The notes under the pieces are model-generated. The model did not search any database, was not told where the DNA came from, and worked only from the letters and a program-made list of their open reading frames with translations. The position numbers were made by a program, and so were the translations under genes. This document shows positions 1 to 6,457 of a stretch of DNA of 13,179 nt, in pieces (the first letter of the stretch is position 1; every line of letters begins with the position of its first letter). This DNA comes from an uncultured Azospirillum sp. (GTDB lineage Bacteria > Pseudomonadota > Alphaproteobacteria > Azospirillales > Azospirillaceae), in the NCBI GenBank assembly GCA_937960755.1, contig CALGOL010000629.1, positions 1 through 13,179 on the forward strand, in the 5' to 3' direction.

Positions 1-246
1 TGGATCGTCGGTGGGGATGGCTGGGCGTATGACATCGGTTACGGTGGGCTGGACCATGTGCTGGCCAGCGGCCGCAACGTCAACATCCTCGTCCTGGACA
101 CCGAAGTGTATTCCAACACCGGGGGCCAGATGTCCAAATCTACACCACGTGGGGCCGTCGCCAAGTTCGCGGCCGCGGGCAAGCCGTTGGCCAACGGCTT
201 CGCCCATGGCGGCGTCGGCGCCAAGGCTTACGCCGCCGGCGCCTGA
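1..246 (+). pseudogene. nifJ: 3'-truncated pyruvate:ferredoxin (flavodoxin) oxidoreductase, TPP-binding domain fragment
   Basis: The gene runs in from the left edge in frame 1 and stops with TGA at 244-246. The 81 readable residues carry the thiamine-diphosphate/Mg binding signature of the NifJ family: GGDGWAYDIGYGGLDHVL, then LDTEVYSNTGGQ and TPRGAVAKFAAAGKP. Intact NifJ/YdbK proteins continue after GKP with a KKDLG-like segment and roughly 180-200 further residues. Here the reading switches to a short low-complexity tail (LANGFAHGG... to AYAAGA) and stops. The enzyme normally decarboxylates pyruvate to acetyl-CoA and reduces ferredoxin or flavodoxin. Without the C-terminal part of its catalytic domain this copy is probably non-functional. 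Small deviations such as GGQMSKS instead of the usual GGQ(A/S)SKA fit relaxed selection. The family call is firm; pseudogene status is inferred from the missing C-terminus, because the upstream part is outside the window. Confidence 0.8.
181..200. repeat. Perfect 20-bp palindrome at the nifJ break point
   Basis: The sequence AAGCCGTTGGCCAACGGCTT equals its own reverse complement over all 20 bases. After a 2-bp mismatch on each side the symmetry resumes for another 2 bp (177-178 with 203-204). NifJ homology ends at the Lys-Pro codons (181-186), which lie inside the left arm. Everything after it, up to the stop, is not recognisable NifJ. It could be a short interspersed palindromic element or a scar of a rearrangement. 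No second exact copy is visible in this window. Confidence 0.6.
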
Positions 247-270
247 CCGAGAAGAACCAGGGGCAGGGGA

Positions 271-1233
271 CTATTCCCCCTGCGCCGCCAACCAGCGTTC
301 GATTTCAAGCGCCGCCATGCAGCCCATGCCGGCGGCGGTGACCGCTTGGCGATAGACCTTGTCCTTGACGTCGCCGGCGGCGAAAACGCCGGGCACATCG
401 GTGGCGGTGCTGTCGGGCGCCGTCACCAGATAGCCCGCTTCGTCCATCTTCAGCTTGCCGCGGAACAGTTCGGTGGCCGGGGCGTGGCCGATGGCGACGA
501 ACACGCCTTCCGCCGGCACGACCGAAACCGCGCCGGTCTTGACGTTCTTGATCCGCACGCCGGTGACGTGGCGCGGGTTTTCAAACCCCTGGCCGCCGCC
601 GCCTTCGATCTCCTCCACCACGCTGTCCCACACCACTTCAATCTTCGGGTGCTTGAACAGCCGATCTTGCAGGATCTTTTCGGCGCGGAAGGAATCGCGG
701 CGGTGGATGATCGTCACCTTGGAGGCGTGGTTGGTGAGGTAAAGCGCCTCTTCGACCGCGGAATTGCCGCCGCCGATCACCGCCACTTCCTTGCCGCGGA
801 AGAAGAAGCCGTCGCAGGTGGCGCAGGCCGACACGCCGAAGCCGCGATAGGCTTCCTCCGACGGAATGCCCAACCAGCGGGCTTGCGCGCCGGTGGCGAT
901 CACCACCGCGTCGGCGGTGTAGACGTCGCTGGAATCGCCGACGGCGCGGAACGGCCGCTGGGTGAAATCCACCTCGGTGACGACGTCGAACACCATCTTG
1001 GTTCCGACATGCTCGGCCTGCTTGGCCATTTGCTCCATCAGCCACGGGCCTTGGATGGGCTCGGCGAAGCCGGGGTAGTTCTCCACGTCGGTGGTGATGG
1101 TCAATTGCCCGCCGGGCTGCATGCCCTGCACCAGCGTCGGCGCCAGATTGGCTCTAGCGGCGTAAATCGCCGCGGTATAGCCCGCCGGGCCGGCGCCGAT
1201 GATGAGAACCTTGGAATGATGGGTGGCGGCCAT
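271..1233 (-). CDS. trxB: Thioredoxin reductase (NADPH)
   Basis: A 320-residue FAD-containing reductase that passes electrons from NADPH to thioredoxin in the cytoplasm; the length is normal for the family. Visible motifs in order are the FAD-binding GAGPAG (residues 13-18), the redox-active CATCD with Cys137 and Cys140, the NADPH-binding GGGNSA (154-159) with HRRDSFRA (177-184), and the C-terminal FAD motif GVFAAGD (282-288) followed by RQAVTAAGMGCMAA. A small Gly-rich insertion (about 211-217) sits in a surface part of the NADPH domain. The ATG at 1231-1233 puts the protein start right before the first beta strand, and no strong Shine-Dalgarno is visible. The gene converges with the nifJ remnant (24 bp between stops). 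The 127 bp upstream, up to fliJ, shows no promoter that I can assign with confidence, only the short inverted repeat CCTA/TAGG. Confidence 0.95.
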   Translation of the reverse strand: MAATHHSKVLIIGAGPAGYTAAIYAARANLAPTLVQGMQPGGQLTITTDVENYPGFAEPIQGPWLMEQMAKQAEHVGTKMVFDVVTEVDFTQRPFRAVGDSSDVYTADAVVIATGAQARWLGIPSEEAYRGFGVSACATCDGFFFRGKEVAVIGGGNSAVEEALYLTNHASKVTIIHRRDSFRAEKILQDRLFKHPKIEVVWDSVVEEIEGGGGQGFENPRHVTGVRIKNVKTGAVSVVPAEGVFVAIGHAPATELFRGKLKMDEAGYLVTAPDSTATDVPGVFAAGDVKDKVYRQAVTAAGMGCMAALEIERWLAAQGE

Positions 1234-1360
1234 GGTCGTTTCACACCGTTAATTGCGGGTTTTGGCTAAGTCCTACACTAGGTCCATGACTAAACGCTTT
1301 GCCCGGCCTGAGCAAGGGGGCGGCCCGGCGGGGGAGATTTGCGGCGGGCGGGGCTTGCCG

Positions 1361-1798
1361 TCACTCCCCATTTATCTCTTCGTCGCTGCGTTTGCGAAAA
1401 AAGCGGATGGAGGCGGTTTCATCCAGCATGATCGCCTCTTTGCGCTTGCGCTCGGCGGCTTCGCGGGCAAGGCGCTCCTCTTCGGCGATTTCAAAGCGTT
1501 TCAATTCCTGAAAGGCTTCGCGCATCGCCTCCGCCGCCAGTTCGACCGAATGGTCGGCGGCGCGGATGGCTTGAGACAGCCGGTCGCGGCGCTTCATCGC
1601 CGCTTTGTGATAATTGGCGTAAGCGAAGGAGGCTTCGAAATTGTCGCGCGCCGCCTGCTGTTCAGCGAGAATTTCGTCTTCCAGTTTTTGCGCCGCTTGG
1701 CGGAGATAATCGGCTTCTTCTTGAAAACGCACCAGCTCGCGGCGTTTGTCGTCCACCACGTTCTTTTGCATGCGGATCAGGTTTTTCAGCGACTTCAT
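1361..1798 (-). CDS. fliJ: Flagellar export protein FliJ
   Basis: A 145-residue, charged, almost entirely helical protein with long runs of Glu, Lys, Arg and Ala in heptad-like patterns, as expected for the FliJ coiled coil. FliJ sits on top of the FliI ATPase ring, works as the central stalk of the flagellar type III export machine and helps recycle chaperones. Sequence conservation in FliJ is always low, so the call rests on size, the coiled-coil composition, the typical N-terminus (MKSLKNLIRMQKN) and its place 17 bp after fliI on the same strand. A strong Shine-Dalgarno on the minus strand (AGAGGTGA, 1805-1812) lies 6 nt before the ATG, in the fliI-fliJ gap. The two genes are very likely one operon. 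Confidence 0.85.
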   Translation of the reverse strand: MKSLKNLIRMQKNVVDDKRRELVRFQEEADYLRQAAQKLEDEILAEQQAARDNFEASFAYANYHKAAMKRRDRLSQAIRAADHSVELAAEAMREAFQELKRFEIAEEERLAREAAERKRKEAIMLDETASIRFFRKRSDEEINGE

Positions 1799-1815
1799 CG
1801 CCCGTCACCTCTGTT

Positions 1816-3183
1816 TCAGTGACCGGCGGGCTGTTCTTCAAAACCCGGCGGCGGCCAGGGGAAGCCGAAGATGGCGGCGAGCTGGGCGTAGCCCTCGTCC
1901 AGCGTCGCCGGCTCGCTCTTGCGCTGCTTCAAGAACTCCTCCAACGGCTGGTGAAAATGGATGGCCTGGTCGATTTCCGGGTCGGAGCCGCGCTTGTACG
2001 CGCCCAGCCGGATCATTTCCGCCATATTGTCGTACGTCGCCATCAGCCGGCGGGCGATGCCGATCAACTCATTCTCGGCGGCGTTGTTGCAGCCCGGCAT
2101 GGTGCGCGACACGCTGCGCAAAATATTGATGGCGGGATAGCGGCCGCGTTCGCCGATTTGCCGCTCCAGCACGATATGACCGTCGAGAATGCCGCGCACC
2201 GCGTCGGAAATCGGCTCGTTATGGTCGTCGCCTTCCACCAGCACGGTGAACAGGCCGGTGATGTTGCCGGCGCCTTCCACCCCTGGCCCGGCGCGCTCCA
2301 GCAGGCGGGGCAGTTCGGCGAAGACGGTGGGCGGGTAACCTTTGGTGGTGGGCGGCTCCCCGGCCGACAGGCCGATTTCGCGCTGCGCCATGGCGAAGCG
2401 GGTGACGCTGTCCATCATGCACAGCACTTCGCCGCCCATGTCGCGGAAGGCTTCGGAAATCGCCAGGGTCATATAGGCGGCTTGGCGGCGCATCAGCGGC
2501 GCCTCGTCGGAGGTGGCGCACACCACCACCGAACGCGCCATGCCGGCCTCGCCCAAGTCTTCGGAAATAAACTCCTGCAATTCGCGGCCGCGTTCGCCGA
2601 TCAGCCCGATGACGGCGATTTGCGCCGACGAGAACTTCGCCAGCATCGACATCACCGAGGATTTGCCGACGCCCGATCCGGCGAAAATGCCCATGCGCTG
2701 GCCGTAGCAGCAGGTAAGGAAAGTGTTCACCGCGCGGATGCCCAAATCCATCTTGCCGCGCACCTTGCGCCGGGCGTGGGCGGGCGGCGGATTGCCGCGA
2801 ATCGGCACGCCGTACTCGCCGCGGGGCAGGGGGCCCTTGCCGTCCACCGGCTCGCCCAGCGCGTTGACCACCCGGCCCAGCCATTCCACCGTCGGATAAA
2901 CCATCGGCTGACCGTCCGACACCAGCGCCCGGCAGCCCAGCCCGACGCCGTCAAGATTGCCGAACGGCATCAACAGCGCGCGGCCTTGGCGAAAACCCAC
3001 CACTTCGCACGGGATCGGGCGCAGGTCGCGGGTCTCGACAATGCAGCGCCCGCCCACCGATAATTCCCGTTGCAGGCCGCCCACTTCCACCATCAACCCC
3101 GAAACGGCGGTGACGCGGCCGAAACGGCTGTAAGGATTGATCGCGTCGATATCCTGAATCAGTCGCGCGACGTCCGCCGGCAT
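1816..3183 (-). CDS. fliI: Flagellum-specific ATP synthase/export ATPase FliI
   Basis: A 455-residue ATPase of the F1-beta/type III secretion family that energises export of flagellar rod, hook and filament proteins at the cytoplasmic face. Visible are the Walker A loop GSGVGKSS (about 169-176), GLIGERGRELQEF (193-205), the Walker B region LCMMDSVTR (254-262), the signature GEPPTTKGYPP (275-285) and the C-terminal SRTMPG (359-364). The reading frame can be extended to an ATG at 3208-3210. I chose the inner ATG at 3181-3183 because an AGAGAGG ribosome binding site sits 8 nt upstream of it and the protein then starts MPADVARL. fliJ follows 17 bp downstream. The promoter must lie in the short spacer shared with ctrA, which suggests control by CtrA, as known for early flagellar genes in other Alphaproteobacteria (inference here). 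Confidence 0.95.
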   Translation of the reverse strand: MPADVARLIQDIDAINPYSRFGRVTAVSGLMVEVGGLQRELSVGGRCIVETRDLRPIPCEVVGFRQGRALLMPFGNLDGVGLGCRALVSDGQPMVYPTVEWLGRVVNALGEPVDGKGPLPRGEYGVPIRGNPPPAHARRKVRGKMDLGIRAVNTFLTCCYGQRMGIFAGSGVGKSSVMSMLAKFSSAQIAVIGLIGERGRELQEFISEDLGEAGMARSVVVCATSDEAPLMRRQAAYMTLAISEAFRDMGGEVLCMMDSVTRFAMAQREIGLSAGEPPTTKGYPPTVFAELPRLLERAGPGVEGAGNITGLFTVLVEGDDHNEPISDAVRGILDGHIVLERQIGERGRYPAINILRSVSRTMPGCNNAAENELIGIARRLMATYDNMAEMIRLGAYKRGSDPEIDQAIHFHQPLEEFLKQRKSEPATLDEGYAQLAAIFGFPWPPPGFEEQPAGH

Positions 3184-3191
3184 GGAAAGAA

Positions 3192-3198
3192 CCTCTCT
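3192..3198 (-). promoter_or_regulatory. Ribosome binding site deciding the fliI start
   Basis: The minus strand reads AGAGAGG 8 nt before the ATG at 3183. It lies inside the potential nine-codon extension of fliI, so it supports the shorter protein. No comparable site precedes the ATG at 3210. Confidence 0.6.
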
Positions 3199-3210
3199 TT
3201 GCGCGTGCAA

Positions 3211-3308
3211 TTCGTTAACTTTAAGGCGGTTCTATGCTGGCGTTAAGCACATTCGTCTGTTAACCTATACGCAAGCTTTATTAACGCCGTTGGGGATCGG
3301 GAAGCGCC
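3211..3308. promoter_or_regulatory. Divergent fliI / ctrA control region with five TTAA motifs
   Basis: This spacer separates the head-to-head fliI and ctrA genes. It is clearly AT-richer than its surroundings and holds TTAA at 3215, 3221, 3243, 3260 and 3281. Two of these are the palindrome GTTAAC (3214-3219, 3259-3264), and several match the TTAAC half-site of the CtrA box. None has the exact TTAA-N7-TTAA spacing of the full Caulobacter box. A possible ctrA promoter is TTAAGC (3243-3248), 17 nt, TATACG (3266-3271). A possible fliI promoter on the minus strand is TTAACG (3246-3241), 17 nt, TAAAGT (3223-3218). The TTAA motifs overlap or flank both, which fits autoregulation and control of fliIJ by CtrA. 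The motifs are seen; the promoters and regulation are inference. Confidence 0.55.
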
Positions 3309-4046
3309 ATGAGGGTTCTGCTGGTCGAAGACGACTCTGCGCTCGCCAAGAGCATCGAGTTGATGTTGCAGACGGAAGGTTACATCGTCGATTCCACCGA
3401 CCTGGGCGAAGACGGGTTGGAGATCGGCAAGCTTTACGACTACGACATTATTATTCTTGACCTGATGCTCCCTGACATCGACGGCTATGAGGTGTTGCGC
3501 CGACTGCGCGCGGCGCGGGTGGCGACGCCGATCCTCATCCTGTCGGGTCTGACCGAACTGGATCACAAGATTAAAGGTCTGGGTTTCGGGGCCGACGATT
3601 ACCTGACCAAGCCGTTCGACAAGCGCGAGTTGATCGCCCGCATTCAAGCCATCGTGCGGCGCTCCAAGGGCCATTCCGACAGCTTGATCCGCACCGGCCG
3701 GCTTACCGTCAACCTCGACACCCGCACGGTGGAGGTGGATAGTCAGCCGTTGCACCTGACCGGCAAGGAATACGGCATTCTCGAGCTGTTGTCGCTGCGC
3801 AAGGGCACGACGTTGACCAAAGAGATGTTCTTGAACCATCTCTATGGCGGCATGGACGAGCCGGAACTGAAGATCATCGATGTTTTCGTCTGCAAGCTGC
3901 GCAAGAAGCTCGCCACCGCGACGCAGGGCGATAACTACATTGAAACGGTGTGGGGACGCGGCTACGTGCTGCGCGATCCGCATGAAATCGGCGTCCATCC
4001 CCCGCTGGAAGCGGTGGAAGAGCGGGCGGCTGGGTTAACCGCCTGA
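3309..4046 (+). CDS. ctrA: Cell cycle / motility response regulator CtrA
   Basis: A 245-residue OmpR-class regulator. The receiver domain (about 1-118) has the acidic pair Asp8-Asp9, the phospho-acceptor Asp51 in ILDLMLPD, and Lys in TKPFDKRE. The winged-helix domain contains the near-invariant CtrA segment from LTGKEY through LSLRKGTTLTKEMFL, NHLYGGMDEPELKIIDVF and ETVWGRGYVLRDP, which identifies CtrA rather than a generic OmpR protein. In Caulobacter it controls replication and the cell cycle. In Magnetospirillum- and Rhodospirillum-type bacteria its known role is mainly motility, which matches the divergent fliIJ neighbours. The protein ends in LTA and lacks the terminal Ala-Ala used for ClpXP turnover in Caulobacter CtrA. 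The start ATG follows a moderate CGGGAAG ribosome binding site. GANTC sites occur just inside the gene (3333-3337, 3390-3394). Confidence 0.95.
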   Translation: MRVLLVEDDSALAKSIELMLQTEGYIVDSTDLGEDGLEIGKLYDYDIIILDLMLPDIDGYEVLRRLRAARVATPILILSGLTELDHKIKGLGFGADDYLTKPFDKRELIARIQAIVRRSKGHSDSLIRTGRLTVNLDTRTVEVDSQPLHLTGKEYGILELLSLRKGTTLTKEMFLNHLYGGMDEPELKIIDVFVCKLRKKLATATQGDNYIETVWGRGYVLRDPHEIGVHPPLEAVEERAAGLTA

Positions 4047-4067
4047 CGGCTGCGGAGAAGACGGCTC

Positions 4068-4550
4068 ATGTCGATATTGGTGCTGGGGCTGGGCAACATC
4101 CTGTTGCAGGATGAAGGAATCGGCGTTCGCGTCATCGAGGCGCTGGAGGCCGGTTACGACATGGCCGATGGCGTGACGGTGGTGGACGGCGGCACCGCCG
4201 GCATGGACATGCTGAACGCCATCGCCGGCTTCAAGCATATGATCGTCGCCGACGCGGTGAAGACCGGCGCTCCCGCCGGGACCGTGGTGGTGCTGAAGGG
4301 CGACGAGGTGCCGGCGTTCTTCAAGGGCAAGCTGTCGCCCCATCAGGTGGGGTTGAGCGATTTGCTGGCGGTGTTGACGCTGACCGACGAGCAGCCGAAA
4401 ACCATCACGTTGGTGGGCTGCGTGCCGTTCGGCATGGCCACCACCTTGACCATGACCGACGGCATGGTCGAGCGGGTTCCGCAGATGTTGCAATTGGTGC
4501 TGGACGAGCTGGCGGCGCTGGGCGCGCCGGCCAAACCGAAAGCGGTCTGA
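4068..4550 (+). CDS. [NiFe]-hydrogenase maturation endopeptidase (HyaD/HybD/HupD family)
   Basis: A 160-residue protein of normal family length. Peptidases of this family clip the C-terminus of the hydrogenase large subunit after nickel insertion and thereby close the active site. The N-terminus has the hallmark LGLGNILLQDEGIGVRV. The three nickel-sensing ligands known from HybD are all present: Glu16 in DEG, Asp62 in VADAV and His92 in SPHQVGL. It is therefore probably active. The gene starts 21 bp after ctrA, behind a GGAGAAG ribosome binding site, and could be read through from ctrA. No hydrogenase structural gene or other hyp gene is in the window, so its substrate is encoded elsewhere. 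I cannot tell which hydrogenase class it serves and leave the symbol open. Confidence 0.88.
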   Translation: MSILVLGLGNILLQDEGIGVRVIEALEAGYDMADGVTVVDGGTAGMDMLNAIAGFKHMIVADAVKTGAPAGTVVVLKGDEVPAFFKGKLSPHQVGLSDLLAVLTLTDEQPKTITLVGCVPFGMATTLTMTDGMVERVPQMLQLVLDELAALGAPAKPKAV

Positions 4551-4575
4551 CAGGCCCGCCCGCCGCCTTGCCTTC

Positions 4576-5262
4576 TTAAGGCGCGAAGAGGCTGTCTTTA
4601 TCCGAGCAATTGGCCGTGACGTTGGGGCCGCAGGTGCGCGGCTCCAAGTCTTTGGTGACGCAAATCCGCACTTCCGTCAGCTTCTTCTTTTCGCACACCC
4701 CGGCGATGGAGGCGGGGGGAAGCTCCGGGTTGGCGTCGGCGATGCGGTTCACCGCTTCAATCGCCGGCAGGCTGAAGGTGCCGATGGGGTTCTTGAACAT
4801 CTCCGGCAGCTTGACGCGCTCAAACGCGACCCGCATGTCGGCAAAGTAAAAATCGACGCTGAGACCGGCGCACGAACCATGGCGGCGCCACAGTTGTTGA
4901 ATCGCCGCATCGTCGGTCATGATCGGGCGAATCGCCTCCAGCATTTCCGGCGGCACGGCGTCCACCTTGGCGCAATCCTGCGGCCGCCGACCGCTTTCAA
5001 ATTCCGGCCACAAGCCGCGCACCAAAAAGCCGGCGCGGCGGTCGCCGACACAGCGCACCGGATCCGCCTTCTTGCCCTGACGCGCGCATTCCTCCGGGTT
5101 CCACACCATCGACAGGATGTAATAGTCGAACATCCCCGGCTGGCCTTTGCCCTTGGCGGCGCTTTCCGGCGGCGCTGCGACGGCGGAGCCGGCGGAAAAT
5201 AGAGCGGCGGAAAGCAGAGTGGTCAAAGCGGCGCCAAAGCGCAGCATACGCAAACCGGACAA
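4576..5262 (-). CDS. Exported RNase T2-family protein, probably catalytically dead
   Basis: A 228-residue protein with a Sec-type signal peptide (hydrophobic core about 10-24, SAVAA before the mature part) and several cysteines, so it is likely periplasmic. The fold is recognised from YYILSMVWNPEEC (48-59), the CAS1 region FLVRGLWPEF (79-88) and the CAS2 region LWRRHGSCAG (124-133). In active T2 enzymes CAS1 reads HGLWP and CAS2 carries a catalytic Glu three residues before KHG. Here the CAS1 His is Arg82 and the Glu position is Leu124 (preceded by Gln123); only His128 remains. RNA cleavage is therefore unlikely, and an RNA-binding or other role is possible. The start is TTG (5260-5262): the AAGGGAG site 8 nt before it fits well, whereas the next ATG (5245-5247) has no ribosome binding site. 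The stop lies 25 bp from the convergent hydrogenase protease gene. Confidence 0.8.
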   Translation of the reverse strand: MSGLRMLRFGAALTTLLSAALFSAGSAVAAPPESAAKGKGQPGMFDYYILSMVWNPEECARQGKKADPVRCVGDRRAGFLVRGLWPEFESGRRPQDCAKVDAVPPEMLEAIRPIMTDDAAIQQLWRRHGSCAGLSVDFYFADMRVAFERVKLPEMFKNPIGTFSLPAIEAVNRIADANPELPPASIAGVCEKKKLTEVRICVTKDLEPRTCGPNVTANCSDKDSLFAP

Positions 5263-5270
5263 GCTGGCGG

Positions 5271-5277
5271 CTCCCTT
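5271..5277 (-). promoter_or_regulatory. Ribosome binding site supporting a TTG start
   Basis: The minus strand reads AAGGGAG 8 nt upstream of the TTG at 5262 and 23 nt upstream of the in-frame ATG at 5247. The spacing fits only the TTG. Both starts keep the signal peptide. Confidence 0.55.
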
Positions 5278-5315
5278 AAATCATGTCTTGCGCAGCCGCC
5301 GTCCAGAGCTTTGGA

Positions 5316-6275
5316 TCAAGCCGCCGTCGCGGCCTCTGTTGTGCCGTCAATCGTCGCCAGACGCAATGGCAGAGCGACCCGGACCCGCGTTCCGACGCCA
5401 GGGCGACTATCGATCAGCACGTCGCCGCCCATGGCCTCCGTCGCCGCCTTCACCAGCGTCAGGCCAAGGCCGGCGCCGTCGTAGTCGCGCGCCACCGCGG
5501 TCGACGCCTGCCAAAATGGTTGAAACACCCGGCCTAAATCGTCCGCCGCCACGCCGAGGCCGCTATCCGCTACGGATATCACCACCTGACCGTCCTGCGC
5601 TTCGGCGCTCAGTCGCGCCCAACCGCCGCGAACATTAAACTTGACGGCGTTGCTTAACAATTGATCGATGATTTGGCGCAGCAACAGACGGTCTGAGGTC
5701 AGCGTTATGCCGCGCTGAACGACTTCTAACGTCACGCCGGCCCGCGCGGCGGCGGCGGCGGCTTTCTTTATTGAAAGGTCGAACAGCGAATCGAGCGCCA
5801 CCGCTTCCAGCGCCAGCGGCCGGCGACCGCTTTCGATATTGGCCAATTCCAGAATCTCGTTGATGATATCCATCAGATGGAGGCCGGAATCGTGTATCTC
5901 TTGGGCGAAGTCGGCGTGCAGCGCCGTTCCGTTTCCGTTGCGCTGGATGTCGTCGCGGATGATTTGGGAAAAGCCGATAATGGCGTTCAGCGGCGTGCGC
6001 AGTTCGTGACTGACCGTGGCGATGAAACGGCTTTTGGCGGTGTTGGCGGTTTCCACTTGCCGCATCGCCCGTTCAAAATCGGCGGCGCAACGCCGGCAGT
6101 CGCGACGAAGCTCTCCCGCTGGCGGGTGCTCGATGGGGCGCGGCGGCGAGGGCGGGGCAGGGTGGCGAACCCGCCAGCCGAATCCGCGGACCAGACCGCT
6201 CCAAGCGGTTTGCGCCCGCGACCGGAAGCCGGAACTTGCCTCGCGTTGCTCATCTGTCGCCGATTTACGCTGCAT
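5316..6275 (-). CDS. Soluble sensor-less histidine kinase (HisKA + HATPase_c)
   Basis: A 319-residue two-component kinase. The dimerisation/phospho-acceptor domain (about 75-150) has FIATVSHELRTPLNAIIGFS with the phosphorylated His90. The ATP-binding domain (about 190-305) has the N box LLSNAVKFN (Asn209), the G1 box ADSGLG (Asp237), the F-box-like FQPFW and the G2 box GAGLGLTLV (267-275). The motifs are intact, so it should be active. There is no transmembrane segment and no PAS or GAF domain. The 75 N-terminal residues are basic and proline-rich (38-52), leaving the input unknown. The DHp sequence resembles the PleC/DivJ/PdhS type of alphaproteobacterial kinases, but this does not prove a partner. 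No response regulator is adjacent except ctrA, about 1.3 kb away. A GGAGAGG ribosome binding site (6281-6287) lies 5 nt before the ATG. The Ala/Thr-rich C-terminus has no receiver domain. Confidence 0.88.
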   Translation of the reverse strand: MQRKSATDEQREASSGFRSRAQTAWSGLVRGFGWRVRHPAPPSPPRPIEHPPAGELRRDCRRCAADFERAMRQVETANTAKSRFIATVSHELRTPLNAIIGFSQIIRDDIQRNGNGTALHADFAQEIHDSGLHLMDIINEILELANIESGRRPLALEAVALDSLFDLSIKKAAAAAARAGVTLEVVQRGITLTSDRLLLRQIIDQLLSNAVKFNVRGGWARLSAEAQDGQVVISVADSGLGVAADDLGRVFQPFWQASTAVARDYDGAGLGLTLVKAATEAMGGDVLIDSRPGVGTRVRVALPLRLATIDGTTEAATAA

Positions 6276-6355
6276 GCGCCCCTCTCCGAGCTACGAGGAA
6301 CCTTAAAGAAGGTGCTTAGTCGCAACCATATAAACGGAAGGTCATTCTGCCGGAA

Positions 6356-6374
6356 CAGCATTACAGAAATGCTG
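6356..6374. other. Hairpin in the kinase / aat divergent spacer
   Basis: CAGCATT and AATGCTG form a perfect 7-bp inverted repeat around a 5-nt loop (ACAGA). It lies midway between the divergent kinase and aat genes and is not followed by a T-run on either strand, so it is more like an operator or an mRNA leader structure than a terminator. No function can be assigned from sequence. Confidence 0.35.
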
Positions 6375-6414
6375 CGCTGCGGCGATGGTTCTGCGATTGA
6401 ATTGAACTAACTAA

Positions 6415-6424
6415 CGTTGCAACG
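6415..6424. other. 10-bp palindrome upstream of aat
   Basis: CGTTGCAACG is a perfect palindrome 33 bp before the aat start, in an AT-rich stretch. It could be an operator for a dimeric regulator, but a 10-bp palindrome can also arise by chance. Confidence 0.25.
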
Positions 6425-6457
6425 CCGGTTGATAACTGAAAAATGGCATAACTTGAA

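Noticed and set aside
346..1269. Plus-strand open frame (307 codons) opposite trxB
   Set aside because: It is a shadow of thioredoxin reductase, with low-complexity His/Gly/Ala composition and no recognisable domain.
1819..3063. Long plus-strand open frame (414 codons) opposite fliI
   Set aside because: The minus strand encodes FliI with all ATPase motifs. The antisense frame is His/Arg/Gly/Ala-rich without any family motif and arises from the codon bias of GC-rich DNA.
4570..4582. GCCTT/AAGGC hairpin between the hydrogenase protease and RNase T2-like genes as a terminator
   Set aside because: The stem is only 5 bp with a 3-nt loop, it overlaps the stop codon of the minus-strand gene, and no T-run follows.
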